A DNA stretch of 34,698 nt from Bacteroidota bacterium. GTDB lineage: Bacteria; Bacteroidota; Bacteroidia; Bacteroidales; PUMT01. Under the pieces are notes generated by a model. It did no database searches, had not been told where the DNA came from, and was given only the letters and a program-made list of their open reading frames with translations. The stretch is from positions 90,685 through 125,382 of the forward strand of contig PUMT01000231.1 of assembly GCA_003551495.1 (NCBI GenBank), read 5' to 3'. Both the position numbers and the translations under genes were made by a program. This document shows, piece by piece, positions 6,909 to 17,246 of the stretch. Each line of letters starts with the position of its first letter. The first letter of the stretch is position 1.

Positions 6909-9698
6909 ATGGAATCACAAAAAAACCTTTTCCTCCTCGATGCAAGTGCATTGATATACCGTTCCTACTATGCATTTATCAGAAATCCGCGTTATAATTC
7001 CAGTGGCCTGAATACTTCCGCCATTTTCGGCTTTCTAAACACACTTGAAGATGTGCTGAAAAGCCGTAATCCTTCACATATTGCAGTTGTGTTCGACCCT
7101 CCAGGTAAAACTTTCAGGAATGAGATATTCAAAGAATACAAGGCAAACCGTGAAAAGGCGCCTGAAGATATTATAAAATCCCTGCCCTATATAAAAAAAA
7201 TGGTAGAAGCTTTCAATATTCCGATAATAGAAGTTGAGGGGTATGAGGCCGATGATGTAATAGGTACTTTGGCCATGAAAGCTTCAGATAAAGGTTACAG
7301 TACTTATATGATGACACCTGACAAGGATTTTTGCCAGCTTGTGTCGGACAATGTTTTTATTTACAAGCCAAAAAGGGGTGGCAACGAAGCAGAAATTTGG
7401 GGAACCAAAGAGGTGAAAGAGAGATTTAAAGTTGATGATCCCGGACAGGTGGTTGATGTGCTGGCACTTATGGGAGACAGCTCCGATAATGTGCCGGGTG
7501 TTCCCGGGATTGGCGAAGTGACTGCAAAAAAAATCATTTCGCGCTACAAAACCGTGGAAAATGTTATAAGCAATATAGGTTCTTTCAAGGGCAAACAGAA
7601 AGAGAACCTGGAAAACTCAAAAGATAAGATCTTTCTTTCAAAAGAACTTGTTACTATTTGCAAAGATGTTCCTGTAGAATTTGATGAAGAAAAGTTCAAA
7701 CGCGCTAATCCCGATATTGAAATGCTCAGGGAGCTTTTTGGAGAGCTGGAGTTCAGAACTACCGCTGAAAGGGTATTCCGCAACATATCAGAAGGTAGTC
7801 GATCTGCCGCTGATTCTGAGTTTAAGCAGGGTAATTTATTTGAGAGTGATGAACCGAAATCAGATGAAATATCTGAAGAAGGATTTGATACCATAAATAC
7901 AACATCACATGAATATATACTTGCCGATAGTTCTGAAAAAATATCTTCGCTTGTGCAGAAGCTTGGCGAACTAAAATCTTTTTGCATTGATCTGGAAACC
8001 ACATCAATCAATCCGCATAACTCTGAAATTGTGGGAATGGCCTTTTCATTCAGGGAACGTGAAGCGTGGTATGTACCTTTCCCACATGAATATGCAAAGG
8101 CTTCAGAAATGCTTTCTTTGTTCAGGCCGGTCCTCGAAGATAGATCAATTGAAAAAACAGGGCAAAATATCAAGTTTGATATCATAGTACTTAAATACTA
8201 TGATGTTCATTTAGAAGGAGAGGTTTTTGACACCATGCTTGCCCATTACCTCCTTCATCCGGAACAAAGACATAATATGGATTATCTTGCTGAAGTGTAC
8301 CTTAAATACAAACCTGTAAAAATTGAGGAGCTGATAGGTGAAAAGGGAAAGAATCAGCGCAGTATGCGTACTGTTGAACCTGAAAAAATCAAGGAGTATG
8401 CAGGGGAAGATGCCGATATAACATGGCAGCTGAAAGGAAAGCTTGAAAATGAACTAAAAAAGAATGACCTTAACCGTCTGGCAAGAGAGATAGAAATGCC
8501 CCTTGCCCCTGTTCTGGCATGTATGGAGTTTGCCGGCGTGAAAGTTGATGTTGAAAATCTTGGAGATATTGCCGGGGGATTGCGTTACGATCTCGAAAAA
8601 ATTGAAAAGGAAGTATTCAGGATGGCGGGAACGGAGTTCAATCTCTCTTCACCTAAACAGTTGGGGGAGGTTCTGTTCGAAAAAATGAAAATAACAGACA
8701 AAGCCAAAAAAACCCGCACAAAACAGTATTCAACCAGCGAAGAGGTGCTTGAAAAACTTCAGGACAAACATGAAATAATTCCCAAGATCCTTGAATTCAG
8801 GGGCCTGAAAAAACTTCTTTCAACATATATTGAAGCATTGCCCAAACTCATAAATTCAAAAACCGGGAAAATACATACTTCCTTCAATCAGGCTGTAACC
8901 GCAACCGGCCGTCTCAGCTCAACAAACCCAAATCTTCAGAATATACCTGTTCGTGAAGAGAGGGGCCGTCTTATCAGAAAAGCTTTTGTGCCCGAAACTG
9001 ATAAAAATGTATTGTTATCTGCTGACTATTCACAGATAGAATTGCGGCTAATGGCTCACATGAGCGGTGATGAAGATATGATTAAAGCGTTTAAAAACAA
9101 TGAAGATATTCACTCGTCGATAGCTTCAAAAATATACAATGTAAGTAAAGAAAATGTGACAAGAGAGATGAGGGCAAAGGCAAAAACGGCAAATTTTGGA
9201 ATAATTTATGGTATTTCTGCTTTCGGCCTTTCACAGAGACTGAATATTCCAAGGGAGGAGGCTTCAGCACTTATAAAAGGCTATTTCAGATCTTATCCGG
9301 GAGTTAAGGATTATATGGACAGTTGTATTGAAAATGCACGTGATAAAGGATACGTTGAAACAATAATGGGGAGGAAGAGATACCTTCCGGATATCCATTC
9401 CCGCAACAGTGTGGTAAGGGGAATGGCAGAAAGAAATGCAATAAATACACCCCTGCAGGGATCTGCCGCAGATATTATCAAGCTTGCCATGATCAGGATA
9501 CATCGCAAACTGACTGAAAAAGAAATGGCAAGTAAAATGATACTGCAGGTACATGATGAGTTGATTTTTGATGTTGCTGAATATGAACTTGAACAGGTAA
9601 AAGAAATTGTTGTACGGGAAATGCAGGGTGCAGCAGATCTCAGGGTACCATTGACTGTTGATATCGGTACCGGCAGTAACTGGCTGGAGGCGCATTGA
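6909..9698 (+). CDS. polA: DNA polymerase I
   Basis: This is a full three-domain DNA polymerase I of 929 residues, acting in Okazaki fragment maturation and repair. Residues 1-290 form the 5'-3' flap exonuclease (FLLDASALIYRSYYAF; DKDFCQLV). Residues about 335-520 form a 3'-5' proofreading domain with its metal ligands intact: Asp361 and Glu363 (DLET), Asp424 (NIKFD) and Asp501 (YAGED). Residues about 550-929 form the polymerase, with motif A at Asp706 (SADYSQIELR), the O helix at Arg755 to Tyr767 (RAKAKTANFGIIYG) and motif C at His882-Asp883-Glu884 (QVHDELIFD). It follows queD closely and precedes a SUI1-like gene by 106 bases. Confidence 0.98.
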   Translation: MESQKNLFLLDASALIYRSYYAFIRNPRYNSSGLNTSAIFGFLNTLEDVLKSRNPSHIAVVFDPPGKTFRNEIFKEYKANREKAPEDIIKSLPYIKKMVEAFNIPIIEVEGYEADDVIGTLAMKASDKGYSTYMMTPDKDFCQLVSDNVFIYKPKRGGNEAEIWGTKEVKERFKVDDPGQVVDVLALMGDSSDNVPGVPGIGEVTAKKIISRYKTVENVISNIGSFKGKQKENLENSKDKIFLSKELVTICKDVPVEFDEEKFKRANPDIEMLRELFGELEFRTTAERVFRNISEGSRSAADSEFKQGNLFESDEPKSDEISEEGFDTINTTSHEYILADSSEKISSLVQKLGELKSFCIDLETTSINPHNSEIVGMAFSFREREAWYVPFPHEYAKASEMLSLFRPVLEDRSIEKTGQNIKFDIIVLKYYDVHLEGEVFDTMLAHYLLHPEQRHNMDYLAEVYLKYKPVKIEELIGEKGKNQRSMRTVEPEKIKEYAGEDADITWQLKGKLENELKKNDLNRLAREIEMPLAPVLACMEFAGVKVDVENLGDIAGGLRYDLEKIEKEVFRMAGTEFNLSSPKQLGEVLFEKMKITDKAKKTRTKQYSTSEEVLEKLQDKHEIIPKILEFRGLKKLLSTYIEALPKLINSKTGKIHTSFNQAVTATGRLSSTNPNLQNIPVREERGRLIRKAFVPETDKNVLLSADYSQIELRLMAHMSGDEDMIKAFKNNEDIHSSIASKIYNVSKENVTREMRAKAKTANFGIIYGISAFGLSQRLNIPREEASALIKGYFRSYPGVKDYMDSCIENARDKGYVETIMGRKRYLPDIHSRNSVVRGMAERNAINTPLQGSAADIIKLAMIRIHRKLTEKEMASKMILQVHDELIFDVAEYELEQVKEIVVREMQGAADLRVPLTVDIGTGSNWLEAH

Positions 9699-9765
9699 AA
9701 AATTATATACTGAGGACAAATCAAATGAATATTGCAAAGCAATGTTTCGTCATCTCTTCTTATTT

Positions 9766-9790
9766 GCCAAAGGCTGATGGCGCTTTCATT
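9766..9790 (+). repeat. 25-base imperfect intergenic repeat, copy B
   Basis: This is the partner of 6318-6342: GCCAAAGGCTGATGG then CGCTTTCATT, differing at three of 25 positions by eye. It ends 14 bases before the ATG of the SUI1-like gene, in the 106-base gap after polA. The sequence can fold weakly (GCC-AAA-GGC, and AAAG pairing with CTTT), so an RNA role in the leader is conceivable. Confidence 0.5.
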
Positions 9791-9804
9791 AAAAATTCTA
9801 GGAT

Positions 9805-10152
9805 ATGTCAGAAAAAAAATGGAAAAAACGAAAAGGAATAGTTTACTCAACAAATCCGGATTTTCAATTTACAGAAAAGCAAAAGGAAGAACCGGATACT
9901 CTTCCCCCGGATCAGCAGGATCTGAGGGTTATGATTGACAGGAAACAGAGAAAAGGGAAAACTGTGACTATTGTAACAGGTTTTGCCGGAAAGGAAAACG
10001 ATTTGAAAGAGCTGGGAAAACTTCTCAAATCGGGATGTGGAGTAGGAGGAACTGTCAAGGATAACCAGATACTTATCCAGGGCGATATGCATCAAAAGGT
10101 TATGGAAATCCTAAAAAGTAAGGGATACCATGTCAAAAAATCGGGAGGTTGA
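9805..10152 (+). CDS. SUI1/eIF1-like translation factor (YciH family)
   Basis: This is a 115-residue bacterial relative of eukaryotic initiation factor 1, a small cytoplasmic protein thought to influence start-codon or initiator-tRNA selection. The SUI1 domain fills residues about 48-115: RKGKTVTIVTGF, LKELGKLLKSGCGVGGTVKD, then QILIQGDMHQKVMEILKSKG. The first 45 residues are polar and probably flexible (SEKKWKKRKGIVYSTNP), as is usual for YciH proteins. It is preceded by the repeat at 9766-9790 and followed 42 bases later by the large exported protein. Its physiological role in Bacteroidota is not established. Confidence 0.93.
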   Translation: MSEKKWKKRKGIVYSTNPDFQFTEKQKEEPDTLPPDQQDLRVMIDRKQRKGKTVTIVTGFAGKENDLKELGKLLKSGCGVGGTVKDNQILIQGDMHQKVMEILKSKGYHVKKSGG

Positions 10153-10194
10153 AAAAATTGTCATCTGCAATTCACATGTAAATTGAGATATAAA

Positions 10195-13083
10195 ATGAGA
10201 TTTTTCCGGTATTCTGTTTTATTAGTTGCTATTCTATGCCTGTCAACACATAAAGGGCTTTTTGCACAATTCTATTCAACAGGTGAGCCACCTGCATCTG
10301 TTAAATGGATGCAAATAAACACAGACCGTCACCAGATCATTTTCCCTTCCGGATTTGAAATGGAGGCACAACGTATGGCCGGATATCTGGATAACGTTTA
10401 TTCTTATGTATCATGGTCGCTTGACCACGAGCCACGGAAAATACCTGTTACAATCCATAATTTCAATGCCCGTTCTAACGGAATGGTTATCTGGGCACCC
10501 AGACGGATGGAGATTTATCCGGTGCCTCCCCAACGTTTTGCAAGCAATGACTGGCTTTATACCCTGGCAGTTCATGAACAGCGTCATGTTGTACAGGTTG
10601 ATAAAATGAACCGGGGCGGAACCAGATTTCTTTCTTACCTTATGGGAGAACAGGCGCATGGTTTGTCAATCGGCCGTATTCCTTTCTGGTTTCTTGAAGG
10701 TGATGCCGTTTCAGCTGAAACCGCTCTTTCACAGTGGGGGAGGGGAAGACAATCTGCCTTTGAAATGCCCCTGAGAACAATCCTGACAAATACTGACGGG
10801 ATCTTTTCATATGACAAGTCAATGTTCGGATCGTACAGGGATTTTGTGCCGGATCACTATATATACGGTTACCATATGGTTGCTGCTTTGCGAAGTGAGT
10901 ACGGGATTGAACTCTGGCAAAACGCTCTGGACTACGTAGCTGATAACCCCTGGAGTCCGGCACCCTTCGCACAAAGCCTGAGACAACAGACAGGGAAGAG
11001 TCTTACCGGACTTCATGCAGAAGTATCTGAAAATTTGCAAATTGAATGGATAGGGAATAAAAGCTATAACTCCGATACTCAGCCATCTCCGCTGAATCAA
11101 AGGTCTTCCGATCTTTTTACCAGTTACAGGTCAGTACGCTTTCATGACGATACAACATTATTTGCACTCAAATCCGGAATTGCACAAATTGATGAGTTTG
11201 TAAGTATTTCCCAGGATGGTGAAGAGGAAACAATATACAGACCGGGGTTTTTATCTTCACATAGATTTGCATTATCCGGGAAAAGGATTGCATGGTCAGA
11301 ATTTCAGCCCGATCCGAGATGGGGACTGCGAAATTACTCTGTTATAAAAGTATATGATATTTCAACACGAACCGAAAGGGCTGTAACACATCGTACACGG
11401 TTTTTTTCACCGGTATTTGCACCTGACGGACTGTTTTTGGCGGTCATTGAAACCACCCTCAAAAACAACCATTATATTGTAATTCTGGATTCTGTTACCG
11501 GAGAAGAAGTGCGCCGCTATCCATCAGGGGAAGGTGTTCTTTCACTTACAGATCCCCGCTATACTTCCGGAGGAAACGGAATAGTTGCTGTTGCTGCCTG
11601 CAGTAAGGGGAAAAGCATTGTAAGACTCGACCTGGAAACCGGCAATTGGGATACGCTTTTGCCTCCTGCATTCAGAGATCTTACCAGACCGGTGGCAAAA
11701 GATGGAAAAGTGTATTTCCATTCCGATATATCGGGTGTTGACCAGATTTACTCGGTTCATAAGGAAACCGGAGAGTTGTACCGGATTACAGATGTAACTT
11801 TCGGGGCATTCGACCCTGAGATTTCTGCATGCGGTAAAGATATTTATTTCAGTAATTATACAGAAAAAGGCTATGATATTGTAAAAACTTCCATAAACGG
11901 GGAAGCTTTCTCCTACGGTGATCATTTTCAGGAAAGGCAAATCCGCTTTTACAAGGAGCTTAAAGACCAGGAACCCGGTGTGCCCGATCCTTCTGCTTTC
12001 CCCGACTCCACATACAATACCGAACCATATAAGAGATGGAAAAACCTGTTTAATTTCCACAGCTGGTCACCTTTCTATTTTGATTACGATGACCTTGATT
12101 TTTCGAAAGCACCTTTTTCGCCTGGTATTACCCTGTTATCACAAAATATTCTGAATACTGCAAACACCGCAGTTGGATATGCATACAAAAATGGCAACCA
12201 TGTTTTTCACGGGAATTTTGTGTACAGGGGATGGTATCCGGTTATTGAGGTGGGGTTTGATTACGGAGAAGATCCGCAGGTCTTTCAGGGGAGGGATACT
12301 GTGGGCCCCGGGCCAATACCGGGCGGAGATCTTTTAAATCTGAGATCGGTGATTTCGGTTCCCCTCAATTTTACCCACAACCGTTACAGAAGCGGGTTCA
12401 TCCCTTCAATCAGGATGAACTACAATAACTCATATTACCATTACACAAGGGAAGACGAATACAGGAGGGGAATGTTCACCGGAGAAATCAGGCTTTTTGC
12501 CTACAGATACCTCAGGCAAAGCCTCAGGGATATTAACCCGCGATGGGGTCAGTCATTCAGATTAAGGCACCTTGGAAGTCCTTTTGAAGATGAAAACCTG
12601 GGCAGTATTACATCACTTCAGGCTGCTCTGTTTTTTCCGGGTCTTTTTCCACATCACAGTATTATAATAAGGGGGGCTTTACAGAATCAGGAGCCGGAAA
12701 AATATTTAATGAGAAGTCTGGTGGAATTCCCAAGAGGCTACAACACTGAAAGGACTGAAAGGCTACAGTTGCTTCAGGCAGATTATCATTTTCCCGTTGC
12801 ATATCCCGATTTTTCAATTCCTTCAATCGTTTACCTGAAAAGGGTCAGATCGCATTTTTTTGCCGATTACGGGGCCAACCATAATCGCAGGTATGTTGAA
12901 GAACAAAACAGGATTGTCTGGGAAAGAGAGGAACTTTTCTCTTTTGGATTAGGGATAAACACCGATCTACACATTTTCCGGCTGCCGTTACCATTTGATA
13001 TAGGCGGCAGAATAGCTCATGTGCCATCAAGGGGTAAAACATCATTCACTTTCTTTTTCGGGATGGATATGAGTGGACTGTGA
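10195..13083 (+). CDS. Exported protein with HExxH peptidase-like, beta-propeller and probable outer-membrane barrel regions
   Basis: This 962-residue protein starts with a signal peptide (MRFFRYSVLLVAILCLSTHKGLFA). A gluzincin-like zinc peptidase region follows: HEQRH gives His127, Glu128 and His131, and FWFLEGDAVSAE about 45 residues later supplies the likely third ligand, the Glu before Gly. Residues about 290-600 contain TolB/WD40-like blades (GKRIAWSEFQPDPRWG; SPVFAPDGLFLAVIE; GKDIYFSNYTEKGYDIV). The last 320 residues have alternating aromatic strands (FHGNFVYRGWYPVIEVGFDY) like a surface-antigen or BamA-type barrel. ATG 10195 is preferred over a TTG four codons upstream. I do not recognise a named family. 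It may be an outer-membrane-anchored peptidase, but activity is inferred from motifs only. Confidence 0.85.
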   Translation: MRFFRYSVLLVAILCLSTHKGLFAQFYSTGEPPASVKWMQINTDRHQIIFPSGFEMEAQRMAGYLDNVYSYVSWSLDHEPRKIPVTIHNFNARSNGMVIWAPRRMEIYPVPPQRFASNDWLYTLAVHEQRHVVQVDKMNRGGTRFLSYLMGEQAHGLSIGRIPFWFLEGDAVSAETALSQWGRGRQSAFEMPLRTILTNTDGIFSYDKSMFGSYRDFVPDHYIYGYHMVAALRSEYGIELWQNALDYVADNPWSPAPFAQSLRQQTGKSLTGLHAEVSENLQIEWIGNKSYNSDTQPSPLNQRSSDLFTSYRSVRFHDDTTLFALKSGIAQIDEFVSISQDGEEETIYRPGFLSSHRFALSGKRIAWSEFQPDPRWGLRNYSVIKVYDISTRTERAVTHRTRFFSPVFAPDGLFLAVIETTLKNNHYIVILDSVTGEEVRRYPSGEGVLSLTDPRYTSGGNGIVAVAACSKGKSIVRLDLETGNWDTLLPPAFRDLTRPVAKDGKVYFHSDISGVDQIYSVHKETGELYRITDVTFGAFDPEISACGKDIYFSNYTEKGYDIVKTSINGEAFSYGDHFQERQIRFYKELKDQEPGVPDPSAFPDSTYNTEPYKRWKNLFNFHSWSPFYFDYDDLDFSKAPFSPGITLLSQNILNTANTAVGYAYKNGNHVFHGNFVYRGWYPVIEVGFDYGEDPQVFQGRDTVGPGPIPGGDLLNLRSVISVPLNFTHNRYRSGFIPSIRMNYNNSYYHYTREDEYRRGMFTGEIRLFAYRYLRQSLRDINPRWGQSFRLRHLGSPFEDENLGSITSLQAALFFPGLFPHHSIIIRGALQNQEPEKYLMRSLVEFPRGYNTERTERLQLLQADYHFPVAYPDFSIPSIVYLKRVRSHFFADYGANHNRRYVEEQNRIVWEREELFSFGLGINTDLHIFRLPLPFDIGGRIAHVPSRGKTSFTFFFGMDMSGL

Positions 13084-13084
13084 T

Positions 13085-14080
13085 TTACTTCATGCTTATG
13101 CTGAAAAGTTCCCTGGCGTAGCCGGCTATTTCCGATTCATCATGTTCGGTCATGCATTTGAAATGCTTCCTTGGGCACTTCCTGAATCCCAGCTTTGAAC
13201 ATGGCCGGCATTTTAAATTGGGTACTTCAAAAATACGTGAATAATTTCCAGGGCAATATGGATACATACCGAATCGGGGGTCAGTGCTACCCCAGATTGA
13301 AATTATATTTTTTTTGAACGCCCCAGCAATATGCATCAAACCGGTATCGTGCGTCAGAACAAGTTTCGATTGCCTTATCAGTGAAGCTGACTGATTAATA
13401 TTATATTTACCACATGCATTGAAAACAAAATCACCACTAAGTTTCCTGATCTCTTCAGCGGTTTCGCGGTCTTCTTCACCTCCGGCAAGCATAACAGGCA
13501 GGTTCATCAAATTGCAAATATTTGCAATTTTTTCCGCCGGCATTTTTTTTGTATTGTGCTTCCCCCCTATTGAAAAAACAACATAACCTTTAAGAAATGG
13601 ATCAGGAAAACCTGAAATATCAACTTCATCCTCAACAGGGATAAAATAGTCGAGTCCTTTTTCATCATTTTCTATTTCGAAAAGATTCAAGGTTTCCATA
13701 TAGCGATCGACTAAATGCACGTCAGGCAACCTGTCAATTCCGAAGCTTGTCAGTAACCATTTCTTAATATTCAACTTGTTTAATGAAAAATCGATGTGCC
13801 GGAGCCTGTTTTTTATAATAAAAGTGCGGATATTGTTATGCAGGTCGATTATGTAATCAAAATGCTCCACCCTGAGGGTTTTAATGGTTTGAAAAAGATC
13901 GCCGTTAAAAGTGTGGATCTTATCGATATAAGGATTTTTTATAAGAAGAGGTTCAAATTCTTTCTTTGTGAGATAATGTATTTCGGGGTTATCGCCCTGT
14001 TTTTTCAGGCACCTGACAACAGGAGTTGTTAGTACTATGTCACCTATTGAACTTAAGCGAATTATGAGATACCTGACCAC
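13085..14080 (-). CDS. Glycosyltransferase family 9 protein (heptosyltransferase-like)
   Basis: This 331-residue enzyme resembles ADP-heptose:LPS heptosyltransferases, which build the lipopolysaccharide inner core at the cytoplasmic face of the inner membrane. It has the GT9 N-terminal phosphate-binding segment (LIIRLSSIGDIVLTTPVVR), the acceptor-side KKMPAEKIANIC region, the sugar-nucleotide region (LVLTHDTGLMHIAGAF, then SIWGSTDPRFGMYP), and the Cys-rich CRPCSKLGFRKCPR segment common in Bacteroidota members. Translation appears to start at GTG; the frame has no nearby ATG upstream. The gene converges with the large exported protein, with only one base between the two stop codons. The exact sugar transferred cannot be assigned. 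Confidence 0.92.
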   Translation of the reverse strand: MVRYLIIRLSSIGDIVLTTPVVRCLKKQGDNPEIHYLTKKEFEPLLIKNPYIDKIHTFNGDLFQTIKTLRVEHFDYIIDLHNNIRTFIIKNRLRHIDFSLNKLNIKKWLLTSFGIDRLPDVHLVDRYMETLNLFEIENDEKGLDYFIPVEDEVDISGFPDPFLKGYVVFSIGGKHNTKKMPAEKIANICNLMNLPVMLAGGEEDRETAEEIRKLSGDFVFNACGKYNINQSASLIRQSKLVLTHDTGLMHIAGAFKKNIISIWGSTDPRFGMYPYCPGNYSRIFEVPNLKCRPCSKLGFRKCPRKHFKCMTEHDESEIAGYARELFSISMK

Positions 14081-14135
14081 AGCAAGACATTTTAGGAATT
14101 ATCCGGGAATGTAAAAATAAAAAATCCTTAAGCGC

Positions 14136-14438
14136 TTACAAAAGGGTCTTTGAGTAATTAATCTGATCTTCTTCCAGTATTTTTTCACCCAATATCATAA
14201 TGTTGTTATTGATAACCTCGATTATCCCTTTTTCAATTGAAAAATAGAGATCATTCCCTTTTGATGTTACTGTTCTGATAAAACCCTTTTCAAGCGTCGA
14301 TATAATCGGGGCATGATTTCTAAGGACAGTAAACGGGGCTGTTGATCCCGGAACGCTCACAAGCTTCACTGCCCCTGAATAGATGGTCTTTTCCGGGGTC
14401 AGAATTTCCAGGTTCATATGGATATAAGGTGTTTTCAT
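14136..14438 (-). CDS. atpC: ATP synthase F1 epsilon subunit (short form)
   Basis: The epsilon subunit connects the central stalk of F1 to the c-ring. The N-terminal beta-sandwich is recognisable (LEILTPEKTIYSG; VSVPGSTAPFTVLRNHAPII; STLEKGFI). At 100 residues the protein stops after this domain and lacks the C-terminal two-helix hairpin that regulates ATP hydrolysis in many bacteria, as is usual for Bacteroidota. A second in-frame ATG at 14417 (MNLEILTPEK) matches the family start better and may be the true one. It lies 15 bases after atpD on the same strand, so the two form an atpDC operon. Confidence 0.93.
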   Translation of the reverse strand: MKTPYIHMNLEILTPEKTIYSGAVKLVSVPGSTAPFTVLRNHAPIISTLEKGFIRTVTSKGNDLYFSIEKGIIEVINNNIMILGEKILEEDQINYSKTLL

Positions 14439-14453
14439 AAAGAATCAGAGTAT

Positions 14454-16007
<1,554 letters not shown>

Positions 16008-16067
16008 TTACTGTAAAAAAACGCTTTCATAAACCAATTTACGGATAACGGGGTGTTTATGTTTCAA

Positions 16068-17042
16068 TTATGTTTGCCTGCGTATCAGATTTTGTGTAAA
16101 ATTCAGCAGGGGTGTTTTCCTTTCATCTGATACCCTTATATTGTCCATGTTTTTCATTGCAGATGAAAAGTATTCGTTTATTTTCCTCTCGGTTATTGTA
16201 TTGATATTATAATTGTCAAAAATCTTTCTTACCCCGTTAATTTTTGCGGATGGGTTTTTTTCTTCATAAAGAAGGCTTTTCAATATTCCAAGATCTTTTT
16301 TACCGGCCATTTCCATTGTTTTGACAAGGAGGTAAGTCTTCTTGTTCATAAGTATGTCTCCACCGATCTGTTTTCCGAATAATTCACTGTTCCCGTATGT
16401 GTCCAGAAAATCATCCTGCAACTGGAAAGCAAGTCCGAGATTAATCCCGAAACGGTACAATTCAGCAGCATCCTCGTTGGATGCATCTCCGAGGAGTGCT
16501 CCAACATTTAAAGCAGCTGCAATCAGAACCGATGTCTTGAGTCTGATCATTTCGAGATACTCATTTTCTGTTGTCACTGCAGATGTTTCAAAGTTCATGT
16601 CATATTGCTGCCCTTCGCAAACCTCAAGGGCGGTTCTGTTAAAAACCTCAAGTACATTCTTTAGTTTATCATCTGGTATATCTGATAATAAATCGTATGC
16701 AATAACCAGCATTGCATCACCTGAGAGTATGGCAATATTTGTATTCCACTTTGAATGTACAGTAGGCTGGTTACGCCTTATGGGAGCATTGTCCATTATG
16801 TCATCGTGCAAAAGGGTGAAATTATGGAATATCTCAAATGCAACAGAAGGTTTAAGGGCAATGGCAACATCTTCACTGAAAAGATTGCATCCCATAAGCG
16901 TAAGAACCGGCCGCAGTCGCTTACCTCCGTTTTGCAGTGCATAATCGATCGGCTTATAAAGTTCGGAAGGGGTGCGTTTCAGGTGAGTGAGACCCGCAAT
17001 TTCACTGTTTACTTTTTCCTGAAGTTCTTTAGGGGAGTACAT
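16068..17042 (-). CDS. Trans-polyprenyl diphosphate synthase (FPP/GGPP-type)
   Basis: The enzyme condenses isopentenyl diphosphate with allylic diphosphates to make isoprenoid precursors for undecaprenol, quinone tails or similar. The first Asp-rich motif is DDIMD at residues 80-84 and the second is DDFLD at 210-214; substrate-binding GGKRLRP is at 39-45. The FARM has the DDxxD form without the two-residue insertion of typical bacterial FPP synthases, and Phe75 lies five residues before it, which in related enzymes limits product length. A C15 or C20 product is therefore likely, but this is inference. At 324 residues the length fits. It sits between the Na/Pi gene and atpD on the atp strand. 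Confidence 0.9.
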   Translation of the reverse strand: MYSPKELQEKVNSEIAGLTHLKRTPSELYKPIDYALQNGGKRLRPVLTLMGCNLFSEDVAIALKPSVAFEIFHNFTLLHDDIMDNAPIRRNQPTVHSKWNTNIAILSGDAMLVIAYDLLSDIPDDKLKNVLEVFNRTALEVCEGQQYDMNFETSAVTTENEYLEMIRLKTSVLIAAALNVGALLGDASNEDAAELYRFGINLGLAFQLQDDFLDTYGNSELFGKQIGGDILMNKKTYLLVKTMEMAGKKDLGILKSLLYEEKNPSAKINGVRKIFDNYNINTITERKINEYFSSAMKNMDNIRVSDERKTPLLNFTQNLIRRQT

Positions 17043-17210
17043 AGTATAATTTTATTTAAGACCACACCGAAATTACTGTTTTTGTTTTCCATATGCAAGA
17101 ATTCAGGTTTTATTGTTGTCAGTTGCAGGGTTATCGAGAGTTGTAAAATAAATATTAAAAAAATGTTACAATAATTGATATCAGTTTTTTTTATTTGAAC
17201 CGGGTTGTAG

Positions 17211-17218
17211 TACATTTG
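17211..17218 (+). promoter_or_regulatory. Bacteroidota -7 promoter element before the Na/Pi cotransporter gene
   Basis: TACATTTG matches TAnnTTTG and lies 28 bases before the start codon. A run of T residues at 17185-17192 sits near the expected -33 position; a clean TTTG at 17194-17197 is closer than the usual spacing. Confidence 0.5.
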
Positions 17219-17246
17219 CGGGCGAAATTGTTTCATTCTACCGGAA

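Noticed and set aside
7544-8185. Reverse open frame of 213 codons inside polA
   Set aside because: It lies wholly within a clearly coding region of polA and is Ser/Ile-rich in the manner of an antisense shadow.
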